DNA of 64,000 nt from Homalodisca vitripennis (Eukaryota; Arthropoda; Insecta; Hemiptera; Cicadellidae). The stretch covers positions 50,222,501 to 50,286,500 of the forward strand of contig NC_060208.1 of assembly GCF_021130785.1 (NCBI RefSeq). The letters run 5' to 3'. Below are positions 26,187 to 37,996 of this stretch, one piece after another (the stretch's first letter is position 1; every line of letters begins with the position of its first letter). The position numbers and the translations under genes are program-made. Below the pieces are notes generated by a model. It saw only the letters and a list, made by a program, of their open reading frames with translations, was not told the origin of the DNA and ran no database searches.

Positions 26187-26736
26187 ATATCTAGAGAAAA
26201 TTCGAAATAAAAAAGCTTTATTGAAGTTGGTAGTAAATAGTCTCACACAATATATTTCATTATTCTTATATAGTAACATTTGAGTAATAATTAACAGAAA
26301 CAAGTATAGATTAGGTTTATGTAGCTAAAGTAGTGTAGAACCTGAAAATGTCTCAACTTAAATCTCGTGTGATCTCATCTCTCGTCTTGAGTTTAATATA
26401 AACTAGTTAAATCGACATCTAGTAACTTACCCGTTAAAATTATACAAAAATAATTTTGAAACACTAAAATAAAAACTGAAATTATACGACATACTAGGCA
26501 TTGTTTTAGTAGTTTTTCGTTAAATATCATGTCAAAACTTAATAAAATAAGTCATACGGAAATCTGGAACTTATCACGTAATCACGTAATCTGGAAAATA
26601 TTTCGTAGGTGTTTCATACAGATAATAGTTAAAATGGAATAAACATCGCTTTAATACGAAATTAAAGCCAAACGTAATTTCTGAAAAGGCAAGTCAAGTG
26701 ACATTTAAAATCTAATGGCAATCCTTATAAATCAAG

Positions 26737-26919
26737 ATGTATAGAACACTGAAAAGGGAACTTATAAAAACGATTCAGACTTCCCTCAGTACCAAAATTC
26801 TAAGCCAGTTAAAGTGGCTGTCACTCTTGAAAAGGCTTTCAAGGATAAGCTCTTCCATATTGTCACTATTATATAAAATAGCTTTAGGGTTTCCTCCTAC
26901 GTATGGTGTTAAAAGCTAG
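26737..26919 (+). other. Open 60-codon frame in a conserved block; coding status doubtful
   Basis: ATG at 26737 opens MYRTLKRELIKTIQTSLSTK and runs to TAG at 26917. It is rich in Leu, Ser, Lys and Ile, with no recognisable domain. The unit A copy (15850) is broken by a frame change and an early stop. Most differences between the two alter amino acids, which argues against a protein under selection. The block itself is clearly homologous. It could be a small exon, a relic or chance. Confidence 0.25.
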
Positions 26920-28779
26920 GAAACTATACAGCTCATATAGATTTGTTTTGTTTTTCTATATTATGTTATTTGTTTAAGTTGTAACTATGACGATGTAATG
27001 CATATTATACAATAAAACAACAGGAAATACGTAATTATTAAAGGTCTTAATTCATTGAAACGTAAAAAAAAAGAACTAATTGTTTTATTTGTAATGTGAG
27101 TATTCCACAATATAATATGACAAGATATTTTAGATATATAATACAAAACTGCGTTTTAAATAAAACAATCCGATATACTCATAAATGATGGTACAAATTT
27201 AACAGCATTGTAGAACTATGATGCCAAAATTGTGATGAGTGCATGTAGACAATTTATTTAGGGATATTTCATGATGAATCCCTATTTAATGAAATTTTTG
27301 TAAGAATCTTGACATTTCTAAAATATCCATTTCAATTCAACTCAATTTAACCTGTAACTATAATTGTATTTGTGATTCCTGCAGCATTGTTCGTATAGTT
27401 GTTGTTTGATATATAAGTACATTAATCTGTCATTTGTATTAACTAATTTAGCACAAACAGCTATAAACTTTCATCCAATGAACGAAATATTCGTTTTATT
27501 AAACATGTTAATAGTACAGCAGTTTTACTCATTGTTATTTTCTCTGACAGTCAACTGAATTCTACCTTTATTAGAACTGAAATAGTATGGAACTGTGGGC
27601 AGAGTCTCAGTCCTGTGGCAGGAAATACTTACTCTCCCTGCTCTAGGTATTGGAGGCTCACATGATACTAAACAAAATTGAGAATTACATATAATAAAGA
27701 TCTCATAACAGGTGATCAAGACAAATACATCCAAAGGAAGGGAACTACTCGATACTATGACCATAAGTTCCATGAGGAGATCGTCTTCAAAGAACTACAA
27801 TAGCCTTGACTACGACTTTCCAAAGTATAAAGATAGAAAACTTATTTTATATTTTAGGTTAATTTGACTTTCTTTACTTAGAAATAATGCAATACAGCGT
27901 ATAGTCAGCGCATTAAAAACATCAACTTGAAAACTTCTTTCGATAAAACTTATAAAATAATAATAATACAATGTAATTGGTCATTTTTGCTTATGTGTAA
28001 TTTTCTATCTCCATGTTTTATTTAAATCCTGGCAGTTTATGGATGGGAACCCTAAATAAGCGATCCACTGTTGTTGGTGTCAGAAACTTAGATGTGTGAA
28101 TAAGCTGTTGCAAGATACACTATTAAGAGATACTATTTTACTTTCCATGATCATTTGGGTTGTTATGCTTCTATATAAGGATAAAAATCAAGTGTGATAT
28201 TTGGATAGCCTTAAAACATGTACTGTCTGGGATATTTAAATAAAACAAATCTATGTCTTGTACTATGGAAGAATTTGTTTAAATATTGGTGTTTACATAT
28301 TTATACTTTCTATATGTTATGCGATGCATAAGTTTTGGGTTAGGTAGGTATTATGAAGATATACTTTAGAAAATTATAATATTATAAGCATACTCCAGAC
28401 ATATGCAACCGATTAGGGCCCAGACGGGTTTCTCGTGGTGTACAAGCATAAAAAGAAGGTGAAAGATTGTAAGAAGACTTCCTCACGATAACAATTTTTA
28501 AGTAGCAGTAGAATTCACGTATTAAAAACTTTATTTACAACAAAATGAGTAAAATAAAATATTTGTACTGGCAAAGACAATCTAAATCGATGATATCTTT
28601 CTAATTCATCCGTTCAGTAAAACCAATGTATTCCACCTGTGATGTACTAAATAAACTGAGAAGTAGTTTGGTTTATTAGTTCAAAATTAGGAAAGTTCAA
28701 TAACATACAGTAATTGAAACTGCTATAACTTGTTGGAACATACACAATGATTTTGATGAGACGACTACGGAATGGTGCA

Positions 28780-28918
28780 GACACTACGCTGATTACCAGT
28801 TAGAGGCAGCGGTAATACTTCAGCAGCCAACGCGACGGTTTTACCGGAAGGAGGCAGTGGTACTTCGGTACTTTGACAGAAGGCGATGGTGTAGTGCGGA
28901 AAAGCTGAGGTTCCCAAC
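28780..28918. other. GC-richer spot before the 122-bp array
   Basis: It contains loosely repeated words (GGCAGCGGTAATACTTCAG and GGCAGTGGTACTTCGG) and is less AT-rich than either side. Stops interrupt all frames I followed. It may be a diverged ancestor of the neighbouring array, since AGCGGT and GCAGTGGTA resemble the GCGGTGGAC core of the array unit. Confidence 0.4.
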
Positions 28919-30255
28919 AATACGTTTAAAACATTGACTGCGGTGAAAGAATATTGCTACAATTTCAACTATCCTAACTTCGATACATGACTTATAGTAC
29001 AGTGAAGGTATTACCAAGGTATTCTGTAGCTAGTGTTCTATTATAGTGTAACACATTGATAGCGGTGGACGCTCATTGCTACTATTCTGGCTGTCCTAAA
29101 GTCGGTATTTGACTTATAGTACAGTGAAGGTGTTACCAAGTTATACTATAGTTAGTGTTATATTATAGTGTAACACGTTGACTGCGGTGGACGCTCATTG
29201 CTACTATTCTGGTAGTCCCAAAGTCGGTATTTGACTTATAGTACAGTGAAGGTATTACTAAGGTATACTGTAGCTAGTGTTGTAATACAGTGTAACACGT
29301 TGATAGCGGTGGACGCTCATTGCTACTATTCTGGCTTTCCTAAAGTCGGTATTTGACTTATAGTACAGTGAAGGTATTACTAAGGTATACTGTAGCTAGT
29401 GTTGTAATACAGTGTAACACGTTGATAGCGGTGGACGCTCATTGCTACTATACTGGCTGTCCTAAAGTCAGTATTTGACTTATAGTACAGTGAAGGTATT
29501 ACTAAGGTATACTGTAGCTAGTGTTGTAATAAAGTGTAACACGTTGATAGCGGTGGACGCTCATTGCTATTATACTGGCTTTCCTAAAGTCAGTATTTGA
29601 CTTATAGTACAGTGAAGGTATTACTAAGGTATACTGTAGCTAGTGTTGTAATACAGTGTAACACGTTGATAGCGGTGGACGCTCATTGCTATTATACTGG
29701 CTTTCCTAAAGTCAGTATTTGACTTATAGTACAGTGAAGGTATTACTAAGGTATACTGTAGCTAGTGTTGTAATACAGTGTAACACGTTGATAGCGGTGG
29801 ACGCTCATTGCTATTATACTGGCTTTCCTAAAGTCAGTATTTGACTTATAGTACAGTGAAGGTGTTACCAAGGTATACTGTAGCTAGTGTTGTAATACAG
29901 TGTAACACGTTGATAGCGGTGGACGCTCATTGCTATTATACTGGCTTTCCTAAAGTCAGTATTTGACTTATAGTACAGTGAAGGTATTACTAAGGTATAC
30001 TGTAGCTAGTGTTGTAATAAAGTGTAACACGTTGATAGCGGTGGACGCTCATTGCTATTATACTGGCTTTCCTAAAGTCAGTATTTGACTTATAGTACAG
30101 TGAAGGTATTACTAAGGTATACTGTAGCTAGTGTTGTAATAAAGTGTAACACATTGATAGCGGTGGACGCTCATTGCTGTTATACTGGATTTACTAAAGT
30201 CAGTATATGACTCATATTACACTGTAGGTATTAACAATGTATTTTATAGAAGTGA
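28919..30255. repeat. Tandem array of about eleven 122-bp units
   Basis: The word GCGGTGGACGCTCATTGCTA starts at 29062, 29184, 29306, 29428 and so on, exactly 122 apart, with diverged versions at 28940 and 30160. Each unit also has GTATTTGACTTATAGTACAG and GTGTAACACGTTGATAGC. The middle units are almost identical and the first and last are diverged, as expected from unequal exchange. It has no counterpart in units A, C or D at the corresponding place (near 17.0 and 53.5 kb). Confidence 0.95.
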
Positions 30256-30412
30256 AGTTGTTTTGTTTTAACAAATTCCGACTTTTATTATTACTATAAA
30301 TATTTTAAATAAAAGTTGACCTTTTAATGAAAATAGCAAATTTTATTTTTAAAACCAGCTATGGTTATTAAGGATCCAGATAATGAATGACTCTAATACA
30401 TGTATATATATA

Positions 30413-30720
30413 TACAGGGTGTCAATTAAGTCTGGAACCTCTTTTTTAATTTTTAAACCACAATATAAAAAATACCAAAGTTAACACGTGCTTACTGGTG
30501 ATAGTAACGCACATATCTGCCCAATTACCGACCAGATAATCCCTTTGGGGGACGGTCCACAAGGAGTCAGACAAAATTCTTAAATAGCAGCATATGTCAA
30601 GTTTGGTATCAAATTAAAGGTCTTACTTAGCAGAGTACAACACCGCAAACCGGACTTAAAAATGTGGATTCATTCAGTAGTTATAGCTATTTGAATTTTA
30701 AAACAATTAAACAATGTAAA
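30413..30720. mobile_element. Repeat fragment with a CAGGGTGT terminus
   Basis: After a short TATATATATA run the sequence starts ACAGGGTGTCAATTAAGTCT, followed by GGAACC. ACAGGGTGT is a common outer end of insect DNA transposons and their non-autonomous derivatives. No transposase is visible, and I could not find a matching inverted end close by. A related-looking word lies at 34195 in the opposite sense, but the bases beyond the first nine differ. Confidence 0.4.
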
Positions 30721-30772
30721 TTATTAAGTATTACAAGTAAACACCAATTTTTTAAGTACCTGTGATCAAAGT

Positions 30773-30774
<2 letters not shown>

Positions 30775-30822
<48 letters not shown>
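30775..30822. repeat. (AT)n microsatellite
   Basis: Uninterrupted AT run of about 24 dinucleotides between the CAGGGTGT repeat fragment and the unit B block that resembles 17.1 and 53.65 kb. Confidence 0.95.
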
Positions 30823-30827
<5 letters not shown>

Positions 30828-31099
30828 CAAAACTTCTCTCAACTCTCTTCTGAGGGTTTTCAAAGTGGTTGTAGCTGACACAAAAGGTTTTCATAAAACT
30901 AATCTGCCCCTTACTATGGCTTTTATGAATTGTAAACGCTATTTGATTTTTTTAACTGCAAATAATTATAAAGCTGAAGTACTCAATTAAGGTTTCATTG
31001 AATTGTTTACAAAAGGCTATCAAGGGTATGTCAACAATTAATAGAGGTAAGTAAAGAGTCTGTTTTCAATGCTTAGTGTTTTCTATTATTAACTGGATT

Positions 31100-33580
31100 T
31101 ATTAAATGTTTATGGCTGTTGTATGGCATTATCATGAGTGCATTATGTTTTAAATATTCTCGAACACATTATTAGTATATAGTTTATTGTGGAGTTTCTG
31201 GTGTCTGCATCCCGAACTTCAATTGGCATCAAAACTAAGAGACTTTAATATATCTGAAACTGATTAATATATTATGGGTGATTTATTTAAGAACGTTTTC
31301 CAGCATGTGATACACGTATGTCATGCAAGGTGACAATGTGATGTCATAGACTTATGACATAACTTCTCAAATACATAAACTTTGTGAGGAGTCTAAGATT
31401 GGACTGGGAATATGTTGAAATAAAACTATATTATTTTTTACTGTATTAAATATTCCTGTAAAACTCACCAATCTAAAAACTATTGGAGATTTTGAGTAAA
31501 TAATAACAAGCTCTTAATGATATTTGAAGCATAGTTTAGCTAGCTTACGGAAACAGTTCAGTGCAGTGCTGTGGTATGATATATTTAGCAGTTATTGGTG
31601 TTAGGCGTACGGCTAACTAAACCCTTAACAAAAGGGCGAATAGTTTAATCAGAAGGGTAGGAAAGAATTGGTACAGTACCCCCTAATGTTAATGTTTATA
31701 AGTGTCTACTGAGTAAATTTCATACCACCTGCACGTAGCACGGTTATAGCTAACATCAAACATGTATGATATCGAGATCTACCAATTTCCAAAGACATTA
31801 CACAGACCTTACGCACTAACGCAATGCCTCAATTATAATCATGTCGGTTATTGAAACAATTTTCCCAGCTAAACAAGGTCTAGGCTGTTATGAGTAGTGG
31901 ACGTAAACGTCTTTAGAGTTATTATTGTATTAATATCTTTTAATCATACTTTTAAATTAATTTAGAAATAAAATAACCGTATTATTTTGATTTTACGTTT
32001 AGCGTACAAGATTACTTAATATTATTTTATTGAAAATATAACTAATTAATTTATCTTAATTTAATTAAAAAGGTTGGTGATTATCTGCGTTTGTAATGTA
32101 GCCAGTCGTGGATAAATCTTAGGATATCGCCAGTCGCTAGCTAAAGGCGAAGGCTGATACTACCACGACGTTGCTTAATGCCAGTGTTATGAATAACACA
32201 TCAGTAACTCACCCTTCACCTAATGCTGTGCTGAATTATTTTCTTAACTATTTATTGCACAAAACGAATACATGATTGTATTCAGTTGCATAATGCTATG
32301 ATTGTTTTCATTGTGAAATCTGCACGAGGATATGCCTTACGTAATCATTAATAATTTGTAATGGGTTGTGATACATTTGGATTAAATTTGATTGAAAAGT
32401 TGTTTAAAGTATTTTTTTATGTTCGTGTTAAAGAATATGAAATCTAACAAATGCTAGTCCTTGCTCATGCAATATTGATGTAATTTAAAAATAACTATTC
32501 AAAGGAGTACTGAAGGACCCGAAAAGACGTAACGAAAACATTTATTGTACTAACTGTATTTTCCCCTGTATTAAAGAATATCGATTATGATTACTAGTAA
32601 AAAGATTTCTTCTTATCATGGTTGTAAATAATTGAGGACATCTCATACTGTGAACATGAGACACAAGAGAGATCCCTAGAGGGGAACACAAAAACTGATG
32701 AGGCAGTAGCTGCTGCATAATCTAACTAACATAACTTCTGACAAAACCCACTGTAACATTGCTTTCATTTTGTCCTTTTAATAAAAAAAACAACAGTTTT
32801 GTTACTTTTACTGAGAAAAACCTATGTATCAACTTTAAATATATATATTTATTTGTTTTTAATAAATTTTATATACTGTAACAATTAGTTTACATACTAT
32901 GGTAGTTGGCTGTGAGCTATCACCAGTTGTTTGTAAGAGAGTCCGTATTTGTCATTGTTATAACAACTAAACATTTTGCCACAAATTAGAGACAGTTCGA
33001 GGTGAGTGATAATTTGTAATCAGGGAGTACGTAATGTGAAGGAGTGTTGTAGACGGGGTAAATTGACGCTATAAATCCTCCTTCACCCTCCCACAACACT
33101 GTTCTAATATTTAGCGGAGAGATGTTTTATATTACCCTTAAATTTGTAAACGTGTTTCATCTCGAGTCACTCTAATTTCTGTAATGGGCAATTTGTAATA
33201 CTCTTGAGTTCATATAAATTATATAGTTTATAAGTGTGATTGATAATAAAAATAAAGGCATTAATTAGATTCATGGATTACATAAGACCTATCATACTTT
33301 CGTTTTAAAATACACTTATAAAACCTATATTAAACAAATAATAACTTCAACGAAGCTTTTTTATGAAACAAAAACTTATAACAAAATGCTTGGAAACTAT
33401 GTATAACTGTTAATAAATGTCATAAAACTATACTAATTACTGTTTTGAATGAGTTTGTAATCTTATAACTGGAGTACTAGAAGTGATTCATAATTTTCAT
33501 ATGAAACGTAACAAATAATGTTGAAAACGGAATTTATGATTTCGGTTGGAGTTTAAATACATACATGATTACAATAAATG
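31100..33580. other. AT-rich DNA without recognisable genes
   Basis: No coding-like frame. Around 33130-33190, CGTGTTTCATCTCGAGTCAC faintly recalls the CGCGTTTCACGTCGAGTGAC words of the block at 18560, which could be a very old further copy of the macro-repeat. The evidence is too thin to extend the repeat to this point. Confidence 0.5.
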
Positions 33581-33589
33581 ATCTGACGG

Positions 33590-33900
33590 GAGCATCAAAC
33601 ACGTCGCATCCTGGCTTCTGCACACCTACATGTAAAGTGATCTTGCACGCTTACGCGTTGACGGATTTCGTTGAAGATAGTATTTTTGGAATTTTTATAA
33701 ATATTAAAAAAATAGTTAGAATTTTATAAATGGTTTATAATTGATGCATAACAACTGTCACCTTTCAACTAACAAAATCTGCGTTGTGTCTTGTGCAAGC
33801 ATACTTACTTCTAAAGTGATTGTGCTCGATTACGCGTTGATGGATTTCATTACAACAAGCTTCGCTTTAATTGGTATAAAAATTCCAAAATAGTTTATAC
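33590..33900. repeat. Diverged tandem duplication of about 180 bp
   Basis: AAAGTGATCTTGCACGCTTA then CGCGTTGACGGATTTCGTT (33635-33672) returns as AAAGTGATTGTGCTCGATTA then CGCGTTGATGGATTTCATT (33814-33851). The preceding words CTTGTGCAAGCATACTTAC and TTCTGCACACCTACATG also correspond. The spacing is close to 180 bases. No coding frame. Confidence 0.7.
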
Positions 33901-34089
33901 CTTGTAAGTATTTTATAATTGTACAGGTTTTGTATGATATGACTTTACAAATGTTCAACAGGCGCTATATTTTGTGAATGTTAAATCCAATCACATTTTT
34001 TCTCTTATTAATTAATGCTTTTTTGAAATATTTATTATCTGTAGCTCTACTAGCTCTATAGATGTAGTTTGTTTATAAAAAAAGGCGGC

Positions 34090-34215
34090 TATCGGCTAAA
34101 ATAACATCGACCTATAGCATATTTAGAGTTTTTCGACATTTTTTGTTTGGAATGATGATCAGTTGCAGAACTTTGGGTTACCCATTTTTAAACACCTTGT
34201 ATGTAGAGATTATTA
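34090..34215 (-). mobile_element. Possible transposon end with ACAAGGTGT terminus
   Basis: On the minus strand the sequence starts TACAAGGTGTTTAAAAATGG and continues GTAACCC. This layout is common at the ends of insect repeats. There is no protein relic nearby. The assignment is weak and rests on the terminal motif. Confidence 0.3.
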
Positions 34216-35349
34216 AACTATCAGACGTCGAAAGTAGTATTATATAAAACAGAATATGAAAAAAAGTACTTGCTGATTCAATGAATCAAAAACTGCTACT
34301 TTTGCTTACAATATTCGTTACAAATAATTTACATTTAAATAATGGTTAAGTTTACAATATAAAATTTAAGCCATGCAGGCAGTTTTAAAAACCTTAAACT
34401 CCATTCCTTTGTTGGTTCAATATGTGTTAAATTATTGACTACTAATTCTAAAACATTTTGTCAAATTCAAATTCATGGTTCTCCAGGACGATCAGTATTA
34501 CTAACAAAAATGCTCCTCTACCTAAAGCGTAACACCTTTAGCTCACAGTGGCCTCACAATATGTTTCAATTAAAATTTACTGTAATGAACGTTCATAGTA
34601 AGTTTGATTAAATGCAATATAGTAATCAGTCATGTAGGGTAAAGTTTGACTGCAATGGAAAAGAAGGTGCCAGGAATACAGTGGAGGGTTTTGGCGATAG
34701 GTCCAAATTTAGTTTAAGATATTTCACATGTTGGAGTCTATTTTCATGAACGACCAGGAAAGGCCGTACGATGTTTTATTACCCGTAAAATAACTTGGAT
34801 TATTAACATTTATCTTACACAAGCATATAGTTTTTTTTTATTAAAAAAGAAATAAAATAGTATGAACCATTCATTTTTTTAGGTAAGCATACCTTTACAT
34901 CTAAAAGGCATGCGGAGGACTTGACACAACACATTGCTTGCCTTTGAGGTGGATTTGTCATATATTTCATAATATTGCAGTTTATTTATGCTAGCGTCAC
35001 AGAGAGCGACACTAGTGTCAAGGCTATAAGTGTTACAGGATTTTTATATTATTGCATTATTGAAGATACATGAGATAATTATTAATATAAATTTATATTT
35101 AGTTGTCATTTATATACCAACGGGTATAACTTTATGACCATATGTATATGACCATGGTAGATAAAACTATCAATTTCGTAAAACTCAAAACCTACATTAT
35201 AAATTAATAAACTCCTTGTTTATTTATATTATTCGCATCTATTTATGTGTTTATCATTTACATTTTGATAATATTTTCATACCCGGACAGGAATCATAAC
35301 CGTAACAAAAATAAAATAATTACTTAAAATTCCAAAAATTCAAGTTGGT

Positions 35350-37996
35350 GGTAAGTTAAACGCTCCTATCTCGCCCATGTTAAAAATGTATATGTTTATG
35401 ACCCGTTTCCTGAGCAACCATTTAAGGGAATGTTCTGAAACTTTTACCAGCTGTTTTATATGTCTTTGTGACAGTACTGATCCTGAATATATTAGTATTG
35501 TGATAAATAAAAATTTTGTAAATAAAACTAAAAAAGAAATAATGTTTACAATTTTAAATTTTTTGTTTTATTTTTTAATATTTTAAAAAAAAAATAGATA
35601 GAGATATACCTGAGGATCTACATCATCACCTATATGTAGGGAACATGTGGTAAAAGTTTGGTCAAGATATCTTGTATAGGTTTTAAAAAAATGAGTCATT
35701 TGTGTTTAAAAACCGGACTTTCGGGAAACCGCGGTTCAAGTAGGCCTATACCTTTTTCCATTGTAACAACTGGCAATTTTATTTGAATATAAGTTATAAA
35801 TACCTTTTAAAAACCTCCTGGTATGTAATCTTCTTCTTCTACTTCATCTTGCTCAAGATTTATCCTCCTTTTCTTCAGCCTAGCTTCCTTCGTAGCATTC
35901 CGCACCGCGCAATCTCCGCTCGGGTTGATTCGCTCAGTGTCCAGTTGTTGTAGCAGACAGATGGTGTTAGATCCTATGTCCTTTATTCCAAGCTGTTCTA
36001 AAACTTTAATCCTACTTAGGTTTCCATCATTGAAAGTAGCTATTGCATCATATGTGCCTAACTCAAGGGTATGCCTACCAACAAAAACATTTTTTGGAAG
36101 TCTTGTCCAAAGCACGTTGTTGAACGCCTCATTAACATTTTGTGTCTTCCCCATGAAGGCATTTTCTGAGGAGGTCGGGGTTGGAAAGATCTTTAAATAT
36201 TGGCTTGATAGCCTCCATAATAGCTAACGGAATTGAATTTTTATGTTTATAATTAGCTACTGTGCCTGCTACTTCAGCTTTGCGGAAGGCGCACCACGTG
36301 TCCGGGGGGAAAGGACACAGGTCGTGCTGAGGATTGTCATCACTTGACATTTTATGGTACCAGATTGCCCAAATAGCCCTTCTCAATGCTATCAAGATTG
36401 GATTGGTTAGACCTAATAGCCCCTCCATAATATCCTTGAAGTTGGTCTATGACTTTATCAGATAGTCTACCGGCACCCTTGAGTCCTTTCCCATCAGATA
36501 AAATTAACTTTTGTTCCGTAGTTTATAATTCCTCAGGCGTGTACCCATTCTTTTCTGGATATGCCCAATGCACTCCAGCTTTTTTACTTCCACATCATCA
36601 TATGGCCTACTACTGACTACTGCTTGTAGGCTTTAGAGTCCCCATCACCCAGAAAGTACTCATACTTCACTCCTCGCTTCTCCTCTGATCGGCTAAAAAT
36701 AGACACCGCAGCAACAGTCTCCATACCTCCGCTTGACCCTTCATAATTTTTTATACACTTAGATATATGGTTTTCTTTATTGGTTTTCACTTGACCCACA
36801 CTTCACACAACCACTGCAAAATTTTGTAAATACCTCAGCATCTAAAATTTTACCAGTGTCAAGACTTGTCAGAGTGCACACGCCATTTTTTGATTTGTAT
36901 CCTCTCTTCTGCCAAGTCCCATCATAAGCGACTGTCAGGTTTCTATTATTTCCATCCGTTTCATTATGAAGCACAGCTTCTTCTGTTGCCCTTTTGCATC
37001 GATTTCTCCACAACATCAAAGACACACTCTCTCTTACAACATTTGTATACCTTGTGTACGCTGAGTTCGGCTTTGGCAAATTTAATAATGCACACAACAG
37101 CTTTTCCAGCCTCACCCGCCTTTACCGATACATCTAAGGCCATATAGCATTCTTAGATTTATGTCATATAGGTTGGACTTATTACTTTTATCAGAGGTCC
37201 AGAACCGATTTTCCCCATGGCATTCCAAACATGAAAGTGACAAGTTACATGCTAAAACCGTTTCTTTTCTCTTTTACTTCACCTAAAAATTACTTTTCCG
37301 CCACAAGATTTGCACACAAACATACTTGTTCAAGGCTGTATTCAAAAGAGATAGAGCAACTATAATATTTGTTTCATCACTCGTGTACTGTGTATAGTCA
37401 CTTATAACTTTCATTTAGTTTTGCTTTTGAAGCACTAGGTCCTAGATTGAATAGTAACATTAGGTCTACTAACCTCACCTTGACCTAAAGGAATTTGTCC
37501 TAAAATGCTGGTTACCCTTGCATTTCCTTTTTTTAAAAACTCCTTTTGGTTTTGTCATAGTAATTAGCACTTCACAAAGAATATGATAATTATTATATAA
37601 AACAATAACAACATAAACAACCACTTGATAAACTAAATTGCAGATTTGTCAACAAACAACATTATTGGTAAGCAACAATAACTGGCAGACAAGTCAGTTT
37701 GTAGTCTGCTACCTGTATCTGTTATGCATTGTTGACAACCTAACAAAAAAAATATTACACAGCTATTAGCTTTGCATAAATACTACTATAACAAGTGTTG
37801 AAGCTGAGCGTGGTAGACTGCTCAAAACAATACAAACTCTAGGAACATACAATTTTTAAAAAATAAAAAAAAATACTTCTGGACCTTCAATTGTCTTGCT
37901 CTTTTTTTTTTAAATACTCAGAAAAGCTTAAATAAAAATATACAAAAATAAAAAAAAAAATTGTAAAAAAAATAATTGTTTACCGTTTAACTTACC
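35350..37996 (-). mobile_element. Decayed Mutator-like (MULE) DNA transposon
   Basis: A perfect 13-base inverted repeat, GGTAAGTTAAACG at 35350-35362 and CGTTTAACTTACC at 37984-37996, brackets a minus-strand transposase pseudogene. If these are the true ends, the element is about 2.65 kb. The match stops after 13 bases on the inner side. I could not find the 8-10 base target duplication expected for Mutator-type insertions directly outside, so the ends are provisional. The transposase identification is much firmer than the ends. Confidence 0.6.
35807..37558 (-). pseudogene. Mutator-like transposase pseudogene
   Basis: Read on the minus strand from ATG at 37558, the relic covers about 580 codons, near full length for this insect transposase family, but in several frames. 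Recognisable parts in order: a Cys motif with CLECHGEN; LRCIGKG; VAYDGTWQKRGYKSKNG with TSLDTGK, then FCSGCVKCG; NYEGSSGGME; YFLGDGDSKAY; KKLECIGHIQKRMGTRLR; AIWAIWYHKMSSDDNPQHDL with WCAFRKAE; HKNSIPLAIMEAIKPIFKDL with LLRKCLHG; NEAFNNVLWTRLPKNVFVG; and an acidic tail, RRINLEQDEVEEEDYIPGGF, with stop at 35807. The YDGTW and LGDGDSK aspartates fit the DDE-type catalytic core. At least four frame changes or stops (near 37080, 36780, 36600-36430 and 36140) make it inactive. Confidence 0.85.

Larger units (their letters stand above)
24941..26736. other. Unit B DNA with microsatellite and hairpin, no gene
   Basis: No frame with coding character. The frames over 25728-26119 are made by the (CA)n run read as Cys-Val or Thr-His repeats and are artefacts. 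The 25090-25401 minus frame is hydrophobic low-complexity sequence typical of AT-rich DNA. Confidence 0.6.
17961..31100 (+). repeat. Macro-repeat unit B
   Basis: It is collinear with unit D over 18.0-25 kb (matching 57.06-63 kb) and with units A and C over 26.7-31 kb (matching 15.85-17.3 kb and 52.3-53.9 kb). Three expansions distinguish it: an (AT)n run at 20173, a minisatellite at 20570-23275 and a 122-bp array at 28919-30255. Relative to D it lacks roughly 1.1 kb between the points corresponding to 59.2 and 60.35 kb. No intact gene was proved. Near 30.85-31.0 kb it still resembles 17.1 and 53.65 kb (CTCTCAACTCTCTTCTGAGG and following bases), after which the match fades. Confidence 0.65.

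Noticed and set aside
26737..26919. Sixty-codon frame as a new small protein
   Set aside because: The sister copy at 15850 differs mostly at amino-acid-changing sites and is frameshifted, so protein-level selection is not shown. It is kept only as a doubtful block.
35377..35586. 69-codon plus-strand frame inside the Mutator-like element
   Set aside because: It lies in the terminal noncoding part of the element and ends in low-complexity Phe/Leu/Ile sequence.
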